A stretch of 64,000 bases of DNA, taken from Profundicola sp048268105 (GTDB lineage Bacteria; Bacteroidota; Bacteroidia; Flavobacteriales; Weeksellaceae). Location: the NCBI GenBank assembly GCA_048268105.1, contig JBLWWH010000002.1:124001-188000 (forward strand), in the 5' to 3' direction. Position numbers and translations under genes: made by a program. Of the stretch, positions 46,442 to 55,800 are shown in pieces. Every line of letters starts with the position of its first letter. Positions within the stretch are counted from its first letter, which is position 1. The notes below the pieces were generated by a model. It saw nothing but the letters and a program-made list of their open reading frames with translations, made no database searches and was not told the origin of the DNA.

Positions 46442-46665
46442 ATCAAAATACTTAATCTTGGTAGTGTTTAACTTTTTTCAAGTACTTATATGTTAGTTTT
46501 TAAGAAGTTATTTTTATTAGTGTACTAAGTACAATTCACTTATTACCACTGAGGTTACATACAAGACTTAAGAATTATGTTAATTTTCTTTTAATTCATG
46601 CTTATAATTTTCCGAATTGGCTAATTGACTGTAAGATGTAATTTAAAGTATATGCTAAAGTTTTC

Positions 46666-46673
46666 TATTTTTG
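46666..46673 (+). promoter_or_regulatory. Possible promoter -7 element of the broken symporter gene
   Basis: TATTTTTG fits TAnnTTTG and lies 14 bp before the ATG of the symporter reading frame. The -33 position shows no TTG, so support is limited to the -7 box. Confidence 0.3.
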
Positions 46674-46687
46674 TCTTTTAGATAAGT

Positions 46688-48145
46688 ATGCCCAGAACGA
46701 CCATCATCATCATTTTCCTTGCCCTTTATATCTTAGGTATTATTGGGGTAGGAATTTGGAATCGAAAAAGCTCAAATAGTGAAGATTATTTCTTGGCATC
46801 ACGTAATTTACCGGCGTGGTTACTAGCCATTACGTTCGTGGCGTCTTGGTAGGGAGGCGGTTCTGCCATAGACTTGGTGGATCATGCGCACAGAAATGGC
46901 TTGAGTTCATTTTGGATATATGGCGTGCCAGTGCTTATCGCTACTGCACTTATGTTTGTTTTTGCACGGGGTATTAGAAATATTGGAACCATATCTCAAC
47001 CCCAGCTCATGGAAGAGCGCTACAATAGCAAAGTTGCCTTACTACTTACTATTTTTATTATCATTTTTATGGTAATCGCCGCCTCGGTACAAGTGATTGT
47101 TATCGGAAGGTTTTTTCATGCTTTTTTTGACATGTCTTATGAAATTGGAGCCCTTACGGGAACCTTGATTGTACTCACCTATTCCCTATTTGGAGGTTTT
47201 AGAGGTGTCGTATTAACAGATTTTCTACAGTTTATATTCTTCTTGTTCACTGCGATATTTTTGTTCTTTTTAACTTATAATCAATCTGGTGGCTTAGAGA
47301 TGGTAAAAGAAACCGCAGTTTTAAATGATAAACCTGGCTATACTTCGTTTTTTCATGATGTAGGAGATAATTTAGCTTATGTCATCACTTTTGGAACCTC
47401 GTGGATGATTCAAGCGAACATTTGGCAACGTATTTCTGCTGCTAAAAAATCATCGGACGCTAGAAAAATGATGGCGCTAAGTTTTCTTGCTTTTATACCA
47501 CTTTATTTGATGGTCACCTATACAGGAATGTTTTCAACCTTAATATATGAAAGCGTACCCAAAGCAGGGATTATTCCAGATTTAATTAGCAACCTACCTA
47601 ATCCTATTTTAAGCTCCATTCTTTTTGTAGGTCTTTGTGCTGCCATCATGTCGACTATGGATTCATTGGTTAATACAGGTGCACTTTCCCTAACTGTAGA
47701 TGTATATCAAAAATACATCAATCCAAAAGTTAGCTCTCTACATTCTGTTTTGGTGGGTAGACTTGCAACGCTTTTAATGTGTGGTCTTGCTTTACTAATT
47801 GCATTGAAAATCCAATCTGTTTTAACCATATCCTGGATTGGATCCGATTTTTTAACCAGTGGAGCATTTATACCGTTGGTATTCGGTTTTCTTTGGGTTC
47901 ATGGATCCTCAAAAGCTGCCTTTACCTCCATGCTTTTCGGCTTAATTTTTTCTAGCTATAATTTAATGGTGGCTCTCGGTCTAGACTTACCAATTGCATG
48001 GGAAATTGCTTCTGTAACACAAGCGTTAATTGGCATCTCCGCCTCCCTAATTATCTACGTTACTATTAGTTTGTTATCCAAAAATGACACAGATAAAGCT
48101 AAAGCCTTCATTAAAAAAGCCAATATTCTAAATAAGAAAGTTTAA
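46688..48145 (+). pseudogene. Sodium/solute symporter interrupted by an in-frame TAG
   Basis: The frame encodes a sodium:solute symporter (SSS/SLC5) family protein of 486 codons, starting MPRTTIIIIFLALYILGI, but codon 55 is TAG (46850-46852). The sequence around it, TFVASW-stop-GGGSAIDL, matches the family's ASW-W/F-GGG pattern, so the ancestral codon was very likely TGG (Trp). No good start codon follows the stop: the next in-frame candidates are a TTG eight codons on and an ATG well inside the second helix. The rest of the frame is intact with about twelve helices and no decay, so the mutation is recent, or a sequencing error. Natural readthrough cannot be excluded. Confidence 0.8.
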
Positions 48146-48320
48146 TCAAAATATACCAATTTATATTTCAGTTCTAAAATTAACACCTTCATGGTTTGAA
48201 GCATAAGATTAAGAAGAGTCAAAAACCTTGTTTAGTTTAGATTAAAATAATTGTAAACAGAAATTGTTCACCTTTTCATTTTATTTCGATATAAAAGTAC
48301 AAATGCTTAATATCTATATC

Positions 48321-49481
48321 ATGAAAAACTCAATTTCATTTTTAGTAATTATTTTTATGTCAGGCCTATTATTATCTTGTGACAAAGTGCACACTTTGGA
48401 CACAGAGATTGAAAATTCAGCCGCTTTAATACATGACGAGAATTCTCAATTAGAAAATTCAAATTTTGCAGAGGACCATATTGTTGAAGAGGATAGAGCC
48501 AGCTCGCTATTGATAGAAAAAGATTCTTTGAAATATTTTAATTTATTTGATCCCAATTTTAATCTTATACGATCGCGATTAGCTTTTCCTACTAATTGGA
48601 AACAACATGATACCGGAAAATATTCGTTCACAGGACCAAACGGAATAAAAATCTATCCTGAGTATATAGATATTTTCGAGTTTTCAAATGATCACCAAAC
48701 CAACTTGCGAAATCAACAACTCGGATTACCGGTTAGATACCCAATGACTTTTGACGAAATAATAGAAGCCGTATTTATGGAGGATGCACGAAGAATGAAC
48801 TTAGAACTCGTTAAGAAATATCCTATTCCTCAACTCTCGGCATGGGAATCAAGGTTTGATGCACAAAAATTTAGAGGTCTCCCAGCAAATACTTCATTTG
48901 AATCTTATGGAATAGAGTGGAAAGGCCCAAATGGACTATCGTATCTGACCATTTTGCATCATTTTGTTTCTTTGGACAATTATGGTGGATATTGGGGATT
49001 TAGACGAAGTAATTTAGAAGCTGAGAACCATATATTCGATCAAGCCAAAAAAGATTTCATCGCTGGTTTAATCAATCAACAAATCAACCCAAAATGGCTA
49101 CAAGCTTATAATCAATTCCATTATAAAAAAGCGCTTGAGAGTTATGCCGGGCATCAAAAAGAGCTAGCGCTGATAAAGTCAGCAGGACAAAAAAGCACTG
49201 CGCTACACAATGAGCGAATGGCAGCTATGGATCGCAATATGAAAAAATGGAAAAACAATCAAAAGTCTAATGATGATATGCACAATAAAACGATTCGAAC
49301 AATTCATGAAACAAGCGTTGTTAGCAATCCCAACTCCAAGGTTTCTTATAATGTAGATGCCGGAGCAAATCAATATTGGATAAACCAAGAAGGCGAATAT
49401 ATTATGAGCAATAACGCATTGTATAACCCAAACTTAGAAGCTGGTACAAACAACCAAACTTGGGTGGAATATCAAGAATAA
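48321..49481 (+). CDS. Putative lipoprotein of unknown function
   Basis: I chose the ATG giving 386 residues because it places a lipoprotein signal at the N-terminus (MKNSISFLVIIFMSGLLLSC, Cys at 20). The following part is acidic and probably disordered (about 20-70). A globular middle has FDPNFNLIRSRLAFPTNWKQ, and a Lys/Gln-rich helical segment lies at about 270-330. The C-terminus has SNPNSKVSYNVDAGANQYWI followed by a short YIMSNNALYNPN segment. No enzyme motif is recognised. It lies upstream of the DoxX/DsrE/SoxB-like cluster, with a gap of about 100 bp. Confidence 0.7.
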   Translation: MKNSISFLVIIFMSGLLLSCDKVHTLDTEIENSAALIHDENSQLENSNFAEDHIVEEDRASSLLIEKDSLKYFNLFDPNFNLIRSRLAFPTNWKQHDTGKYSFTGPNGIKIYPEYIDIFEFSNDHQTNLRNQQLGLPVRYPMTFDEIIEAVFMEDARRMNLELVKKYPIPQLSAWESRFDAQKFRGLPANTSFESYGIEWKGPNGLSYLTILHHFVSLDNYGGYWGFRRSNLEAENHIFDQAKKDFIAGLINQQINPKWLQAYNQFHYKKALESYAGHQKELALIKSAGQKSTALHNERMAAMDRNMKKWKNNQKSNDDMHNKTIRTIHETSVVSNPNSKVSYNVDAGANQYWINQEGEYIMSNNALYNPNLEAGTNNQTWVEYQE

Positions 49482-49585
49482 ACGTAATTTTAATTAAGTT
49501 CCTTATCCCAAAAATGCAATAATGTAACTCATGTTACTAATTATCCTTTAGGAAACTGATATGTTTGGCTTTTCTGAAATTAAAA

Positions 49586-49942
49586 ATGTTTCAATTTAGT
49601 TCTACATATAGAAAATATTTAATCGTTATTTTAACGATGCTTTTCTTTGTTCCTTGTACTATTAAGCGCGACTTAAAGCAACATTTTGCGCAAGAAATTT
49701 TTCAGAAAAGCCAACAAACACATGCGAAAACAATAAGCAGCGAGACCTGCTCGATTCAGCAAACAAATTTAAATCTTGAAAAGCATGTTGAGTCTCAAAA
49801 ACATGATTTAACTTCTTCTAAAGTTAGCTTCTCTTTTATCCCTAAATCCCATCTATTCACAGAGAACATTTTTAGGGATGAATTCACACATCATAAAGAG
49901 AAAATACCCACGCATATTAGGCTTCAGCTCTATTTGATTTGA
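49586..49942 (+). CDS. Small exported protein of unknown function
   Basis: The 118-residue product starts at the ATG of MFQFSSTYRKYLIVILTMLF, which gives a basic N-terminus and a hydrophobic segment (about 11-24) that could be a signal peptide or membrane anchor. The rest is hydrophilic, rich in Gln, Lys, His and Thr, ending KIPTHIRLQLYLI. Small proteins of this layout occur near thiosulfate- or cytochrome-related genes in Flavobacteriales, but I recognise no domain. It begins 70 bp before doxX, apparently in the same transcript. Confidence 0.55.
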   Translation: MFQFSSTYRKYLIVILTMLFFVPCTIKRDLKQHFAQEIFQKSQQTHAKTISSETCSIQQTNLNLEKHVESQKHDLTSSKVSFSFIPKSHLFTENIFRDEFTHHKEKIPTHIRLQLYLI

Positions 49943-50012
49943 TATTCAAACTCCTATTTCGTCTATCTGACGAACAGCTTAGTTTATATATCAAATTTAA
50001 ATAAAGTAAATA

Positions 50013-50432
50013 ATGAATCAAGATATAAAAGTATCAGGACTTTCTGTTCTTTTACTCAGAATCGCTTTAAGCGGAATTTTCATTTCCGCTGGCATCACAC
50101 ATCTTAGCCACCCCGACAAAGTCGCAGGACGCATAGATAACGCAACTTATCATGAGTTTGCCTATTTATTTGGTGATCCTTACACGCTTGGAATCCTTAC
50201 GGGATACATTTTGCTCATAGCTGGAATTATGTTTATGCTAGGTGTATTCACGCGTTGGTCTGCTTTTGTACTCTTTATTGTTCTCGTACCGATCAGCATA
50301 ACAATTCAAATGGGAAATGGCCTGAATCATGGTCCACTTTGGAAAAACATAGCTCTTTTTGGAGGCTTACTATTTTTTATTCTAAACAATCCAAAAACAT
50401 ATAATCTTTTTAATAAAACGATAAAATTTTAA
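50013..50432 (+). CDS. DoxX family membrane protein
   Basis: The 139-residue protein has four transmembrane helices (about 7-28, 50-73, 76-100, 112-129) and the DoxX-like pattern LLLRIALSGIFISAGITHLS and GYILLIAGIMFMLGVFTRWS. DoxX/DoxD proteins include the membrane subunit of archaeal thiosulfate:quinone oxidoreductase, but most bacterial members have no proven function. Its neighbours (a periplasmic DsrE-like protein 3 bp downstream and a SoxB-like enzyme) make a link to sulfur-compound oxidation plausible. Confidence 0.85.
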   Translation: MNQDIKVSGLSVLLLRIALSGIFISAGITHLSHPDKVAGRIDNATYHEFAYLFGDPYTLGILTGYILLIAGIMFMLGVFTRWSAFVLFIVLVPISITIQMGNGLNHGPLWKNIALFGGLLFFILNNPKTYNLFNKTIKF

Positions 50433-50435
50433 AAT

Positions 50436-50879
50436 ATGAAAAATCAAATTTTAGCCATCCTATTTTTAGTAATAGGATCATTTTTAAGTACAAATCAACT
50501 TTCTGCTCAGTCCTTGAGTCTAACTGATGTAGAGAATTCGGTAAAGGCCGATGGCAAATATGCCATACTTGTTAGTAATGCTAGACATCTGCAAGCAGCC
50601 GTAATGACAGGAGAAGAATTAAAGAATCAACATCCTAATATTGATTTTCAAGTAGTTTTAATCGGTCCAGTCGTAAAAGATTTGGCGGAAGATAAATCAT
50701 TAGAACCAACTATTCTTAATAGTCAAAAACTTGGATTACGCATTGTAGTTTGTGAGTTTGCCATGCAGCACTTAGGCGTGAAAAAGTCACAATATCATCC
50801 TTATATAGAAACAACGCCCAATGGATTCACATATATTTTTGGTCTACAAGAAAATGGATTTAAAACAATTACCCTTTAA
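50436..50879 (+). CDS. Secreted DsrE-like protein
   Basis: The 147-residue protein has a signal peptide (MKNQILAILFLVIGSFLSTN, cut near LSAQ), so it acts in the periplasm. The mature part has the DsrE/YchN fold pattern: ILVSNARHLQAAVMTGEELK, DFQVVLIGPVVKDLAEDK, and a conserved cysteine at residue 106 in LRIVVCEFAMQHLG, the position where DsrE-type proteins carry persulfide sulfur. DsrE proteins move sulfur between carriers. It lies between doxX (3 bp) and the SoxB-like gene (10 bp). Confidence 0.85.
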   Translation: MKNQILAILFLVIGSFLSTNQLSAQSLSLTDVENSVKADGKYAILVSNARHLQAAVMTGEELKNQHPNIDFQVVLIGPVVKDLAEDKSLEPTILNSQKLGLRIVVCEFAMQHLGVKKSQYHPYIETTPNGFTYIFGLQENGFKTITL

Positions 50880-50889
50880 ATAAATATTG

Positions 50890-52512
50890 ATGAATAAAAT
50901 ATTCTTAATACTTTTAAGTATTATCACCTTGACAGCGTTCAAGAAAAATGATCCCAAAATGAATCAAAAAGTTGAAGTCATAAGTATTTTACAAACTGCC
51001 GATATTCACGCCTATCTCAATCCCCATACAGAGCTTTTCCTCAATAATGGTGAAATTGAATACCGCGAAGCTGGTGGTTTAGCACACATAAAAACCTTAG
51101 TAGAGAAGGTTAGAAAAAACAATCCAGACGGCACCATTTTCTTGGATGGTGGTGATTTGATTCAAGGAAGTGGCGAGAGCATGCTATCCCAAGGACATAT
51201 ATTTCCTTCTTTGATTCGTGCTATGAATTATGATTTATTAATCCCCGGAAACTGGGAGGTTATCTATGGCAAAAAACATATGATGGAGGTTATGAAAGGT
51301 TATAATACCAATGTAATAGTAGCTAACATGTTCCACGAAGAAAACAATGAAAGAATTTTTCCTCCTTATTGGGTAACGGAGAAGAAGGGACTAAAAATGG
51401 GCTTTATTTCATACAATGATCCAGAAGTTCCGGTTCGTCAAAACCCTGGTTTTAGCGAGGGATTAAAGTTTTCTCAAATCGAAAGTAATTTAAAAGATTT
51501 AATCAAAGAATTAAAAGAAGAGCAAGAAGTAGATGTTTTATTTTTGGTTTCCCACATTGGAATCTCCAAACAATTACTTTTAGCCGATAATCCAGCCATT
51601 GAAGGGGTAGATTTTATCTTAGGAAATGATACCCACGAAAGAATTAGAAAACCTATACAAGGTAAATATGCTAAGGTGGTAGAACCAGGTGCATTTGGTT
51701 CTTTTGTTGGCAGATTAGATTTAAAAGTTGAAAATGGTAAAATGACGGGCTATGATTATGAATTAATTGAGGTTGACCCTAATAAATTTCCAGCACATCC
51801 AAAAGTTCAGCAATTAGTAGACGAAGCCAAAGCGCCTTATGTCGAAGAATTGCAAAGAGTTTTAGGTTATACCACCAAGCCTATTCATAGATATTTGGTG
51901 GTAGAAAACCCAATGGACAATATGATTACCGACGCTCTTCTTTGGAAATCTGGAGCAGACTTCGCAACTTCAAATGGATTTCGTTTTGGTGTACCTATCG
52001 TTCCCGATCCTAGCACAGGCCGAAAAGAAATCACCAAAGAGGATCTGTGGAGGATGCTACCCGTAGATGAAAACATGAAAATTGGCGAGGTTAGCGGTCA
52101 GCAAGTTAAAGACTGGTTGGAGAAAGAAATCAACAACGTATTCGCCAAAAACCCAGCAGATCGTTTCGGAGGCTGGTTGGTTCGTTTTTCTGGCTTAACC
52201 TTAAAATTTGATAGCTCCAAAGATTTTGGAAATCGTGTTATCGAAATCAAAATTCAAGGTGAACCTTTAGACTTAAAAAAGAAATATAGAATGGCTTCTT
52301 GCAATCGTACAGGCGAACCAATCTCAACACTTTGCCGAATGAAAGACGCCAATAATGTCGAAATCATGGACTATACCCTGCATGATGCTGTGGAGCAATA
52401 TCTAGCAGAAAAAGGTGAAGTTAGCCCTGTTTTAGATGGTCGCGCTCAAGCTGTAGACCTAGGACCAAATGCATATTCTCAAGTTCCAGGAACTGATTAT
52501 GAGTTTAGATAA
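50890..52512 (+). CDS. SoxB-like periplasmic metallophosphatase
   Basis: The 540-residue protein belongs to the 5'-nucleotidase/SoxB superfamily. It has an N-terminal hydrophobic export signal and dimetal motifs TADIHAYL (D-x-H), GGDLIQG, PGNWEVIYG, VSHIGIS and GNDTHER. The tryptophan in GNWE, where 5'-nucleotidases have GNHE, and the C-terminal segment MASCNRTGEPISTLCRMK resemble SoxB and SoxB-like proteins rather than UshA. SoxB hydrolyses sulfate from SoxY-bound thiosulfate; no soxYZ is present here, so that reaction is only an inference. Start: the ATG chosen over an in-frame TTG one codon upstream. A terminator follows. Confidence 0.8.
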   Translation: MNKIFLILLSIITLTAFKKNDPKMNQKVEVISILQTADIHAYLNPHTELFLNNGEIEYREAGGLAHIKTLVEKVRKNNPDGTIFLDGGDLIQGSGESMLSQGHIFPSLIRAMNYDLLIPGNWEVIYGKKHMMEVMKGYNTNVIVANMFHEENNERIFPPYWVTEKKGLKMGFISYNDPEVPVRQNPGFSEGLKFSQIESNLKDLIKELKEEQEVDVLFLVSHIGISKQLLLADNPAIEGVDFILGNDTHERIRKPIQGKYAKVVEPGAFGSFVGRLDLKVENGKMTGYDYELIEVDPNKFPAHPKVQQLVDEAKAPYVEELQRVLGYTTKPIHRYLVVENPMDNMITDALLWKSGADFATSNGFRFGVPIVPDPSTGRKEITKEDLWRMLPVDENMKIGEVSGQQVKDWLEKEINNVFAKNPADRFGGWLVRFSGLTLKFDSSKDFGNRVIEIKIQGEPLDLKKKYRMASCNRTGEPISTLCRMKDANNVEIMDYTLHDAVEQYLAEKGEVSPVLDGRAQAVDLGPNAYSQVPGTDYEFR

Positions 52513-52539
52513 AAAAGAATTAAAAGATTAATTCAACAT

Positions 52540-52576
52540 AAAATCGCTTGTCTTTTTATAAGGCAAGCGATTTTTA
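52540..52576 (+). terminator. Rho-independent terminator after the SoxB-like gene
   Basis: Inverted repeat AAAATCGCTTG/CAAGCGATTTT with an inner four-base CTTT/AAGG pairing and a T-rich tail, 28 bp after the stop codon. It ends the DoxX-DsrE-SoxB-like transcript. Confidence 0.9.
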
Positions 52577-52691
52577 TTTTGTCTAACTCCTATCCTATTA
52601 AACATAATGATTTATAGATTTTTAATAAGCATTCCGTTGGCTCTTTTTACACAAAGTGCTATATTTATATTAGAAACAACCCTATATTGAA

Positions 52692-52699
52692 TAGTTTTG
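52692..52699 (+). promoter_or_regulatory. Possible promoter -7 element of the fusion synthetase gene
   Basis: TAGTTTTG fits TAnnTTTG. Nineteen bases upstream is TTA rather than TTG. If used, it gives a leader of about 160 bases that contains the tandem repeat. Confidence 0.3.
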
Positions 52700-52790
52700 A
52701 TTTTAAAGGCAATCAAATTGTTATTATTTAATTTTTAAAAGGGATTTTTACGATTAATATAACCAGCCTATCTTCAGCTAGTTGATCCGT

Positions 52791-52847
52791 AAAATAAGTT
52801 TCTAAAACGAACAGATTAAAAAATAAGTTTCTAAAACGAGCAGATTA
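52791..52847 (+). repeat. Two-copy tandem repeat in the leader of the fusion synthetase gene
   Basis: Two 28-base copies with a period of 29 bases, differing at a single base (AACAG versus AGCAG). Each contains AAGTTTCTAAAACGA. The second copy ends 13 bp before the ATG, so both copies are probably transcribed as leader or bind a regulator that acts at the start site. A simple recent slippage duplication is equally possible. Confidence 0.9.
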
Positions 52848-52860
52848 ATAAACGTACTTT

Positions 52861-55800
52861 ATGAGATATCAAGACTTTTACAACGACAGCATTCAAAATC
52901 CAGAAGAATTCTGGTTAGATAAAGCCAGTGAATTAAAATGGTTCAAGCAACCTAAAACCGCAGTTGAACAAGACGAAGAAGGCATTTATCATTGGTTTCC
53001 AGATGGTGAGACCAACTTGTGCTATTTGGCTATAGATCGTCATATAGAAGAAGGTCATGGCGATGAGGTTGCTATGATTTATGATTCTGCGGTAAGACAT
53101 CACAATATTCCTTATACCTACAACGAAATGAAGGAAAACGTGGAGAAAATCGCAGGCGGACTAAAGAAACTTGGCGTCGAAAAAGGAGATACGGTTGTAA
53201 TCTACATGCCTATGATTCCTCATGCTGTTTTTAGCATGTTAGCTTGTACTAGAATTGGAGCCATTCATTCTGTTGTTTTCGGTGGATTTGCGCCTCATGA
53301 ATTAGCAGTTAGAATTGAAGACGCAGAACCCAAAGTCTTAATTACGGCAACTTCTGGAATTGAAGTCGATAGAATTATTCCATACAAACCTATGGTAGAT
53401 GAGGCCATAGAGCAATCATCGCATAAACCCGAAAAAGTAATTGTTTATAATCGTGAACTTGGAGCTGATAAACCTGAAAAGGATTATGACATCGACTACG
53501 AAGAATTAATAAAAGATGTGACACCCGCTGATTGCGTTCCGGTTCCATCCTATCACCCATCTTACTTTTTATATACTTCTGGAACCACAGGAAAACCAAA
53601 AGGAGTTTTACGTGACACAGGTGGATATGCTACGGCGCTTAAGTTTTCCATGAAATACATTTATGGAATGAACGAAGGTGACACTTTTTGGGCTGCTTCG
53701 GATGTTGGTTGGGTAGTAGGTCATTCTTTCATTTGCTATGGTCCTTTGATCAACCGTTGTACGACCATTTTGTTTGAAGGAAAACCGGTTAAAACGCCAG
53801 ATGCTTCGGCTTTTTGGCGTGTGATTGAAGAGCACAATGTCAATGGTATGTTTACGGCACCTACTGCAATTAGAGCAATTAAAAGAGAAGATGCAGAGGG
53901 TGATTTAATTAAAAACCACGACATCTCATCTTTAAAATATTTATTCCTGGCAGGTGAGCGATGCGACGAAGCCACCCTAACATGGACGAAAGAAAATTTA
54001 CAAATTCCCGTTATCGATCATTGGTGGCAAACAGAATCAGGCTGGCCGATGGTAGCTAATTTAATGGGAGTTGATCCATTTGAAATTAAAATTGGCTCCT
54101 CTGGTAAACCTGTTCCGGGTTATCAAATACAAATTTTAACCGAAGAAGGTTATGCTGCCGAAACTAATGAAGAAGGTTTTGTTGCCATTAAACTTCCGAT
54201 GCCTCCGGGGTTTATGCCTACACTTTGGCGTAATAACGAAAGATACAAAGCTGGATACTTACAACGCTTCCCGGGATATTACTTCTCTGGAGATGGTGGA
54301 TATATAGACGAAGATGGTTACGTATTTATCACAGGACGCGTGGATGATGTCATAAATGTGGCAGGGCATCGACTTTCTACCTCAACCATGGAAGAAGTGG
54401 TCGCCAAGCATCCTGCTGTCGCAGAATGCGCTGTGATTGGTGTTGATGATAATTTAAGAGGACAAGTTCCGCATGCTTTAATTGTTTTAAAAATTGGACA
54501 AGAAGACTACGAGCATTTCAAATTGCAAACTGAACTTGTGCAAATGGTTCGCCAGCAAGTTGGGCCAGTTGCGGTATTAAAAACCATTTCGGTGGTGAAA
54601 CGTTTGCCAAAAACAAGATCAGGAAAGATTCTACGTAAGACCATGCGCGCCATGATCGATGGAAAAGACTATACAGTTCCTTCCACCATAGAAGATCCTT
54701 TTGTTTTAGATGAATTAATTGAGCAATTTAGAAGTGAAAAAATTGGAGCTTTTGCAAAGGCCGAAAAAGATATTACTAGTTCCTTAAAAGTCTTAGCAGA
54801 TAGTTATTACAACATTGATTCACTAGAGAAATACATCGATGTTTATCGAATTTCTAAACAAGACCCAGAAGATTTTTGGAGTACGATTGCTACCAATAAT
54901 TTCCATTGGAGAAAAACTTGGGACAAGGTTTTGGAATGGGATAAAAAAGAAAGTAAAGTAGAGTGGTTTAAAAATGCGAAACTAAACATTACCGAAAACT
55001 GTATCGATCGACATCTTAGAACACGAGGAGACAAAACTGCAATTATTTTTGAACCTAATGACCCAAAGGAAAAAGCGCAGCATATTTCTTATAATGAATT
55101 AGCGCAACATGTGAACCGCATGGCTAATGTGCTTAAAAACAATGGAGTCGATAAAGGAGATAAAGTTTGTATTTATTTACCCATGATTCCTGCATTAGCT
55201 TATACCATGTTAGCTTGTGCAAGAATTGGCGCTATTCACTCAATAGTATTTGCTGGATTTTCTTCAAAAGCACTTTCTTCTCGAATCAACGATGCGGATT
55301 GTAAATTAATCGTCACAGCAGATGGCTCTTATCGTGGATCAAAAACAGTAGATTTAAAGAAAATTGTAGATGAAGCATTAATAGACACGCCTAACTTAAA
55401 AACTTGTTTAGTTGCCAAGAGAATTCATGACAAGGTGGAATGGGTAGAAGGACGAGATAAATGGCTTCATGAAGAATTGATGCATGCCTCCTCTGAATGT
55501 GAAGCAGAAGAAATGGATGCAGAGGATCCTTTATTCATCTTGTATACATCGGGTTCTACTGGAACTCCGAAAGGAATGGTTCACACAACCGCAGGGTATA
55601 TGGTCTTTACGGCATTTACGTTTAAAAATGTTTTCCAATATAAAAACGACGATGTTTATTGGTGTACAGCAGATATTGGTTGGATTACAGGACATAGCTA
55701 TATCGTTTATGGACCACTAGCCAATGGAGCCACAACAGTGATGTTTGAAGGCGTTCCTTCTTATCCTGATTATGGTAGATTTTGGGATGTAGTAGATAAA

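Larger units (their letters stand above)
52513..52860. other. Intergenic region before the fusion synthetase gene
   Basis: This 348-bp gap holds a terminator at its left end, then about 110 bp of A+T-rich sequence with no reading frame or hairpin I can support, a possible -7 element (TAGTTTTG), and a two-copy 28-base tandem repeat just before the start codon. No RNA gene was recognised. Confidence 0.7.

Noticed and set aside
46850..46852. TAG as a pyrrolysine codon in the symporter
   Set aside because: TAG is used as an ordinary stop in this window (for example for the sigma-54 regulator), no pyl genes are seen, and TGG fits the family at this position.
52791..52847. CRISPR array
   Set aside because: Only two adjacent copies with a one-base gap and no spacers.
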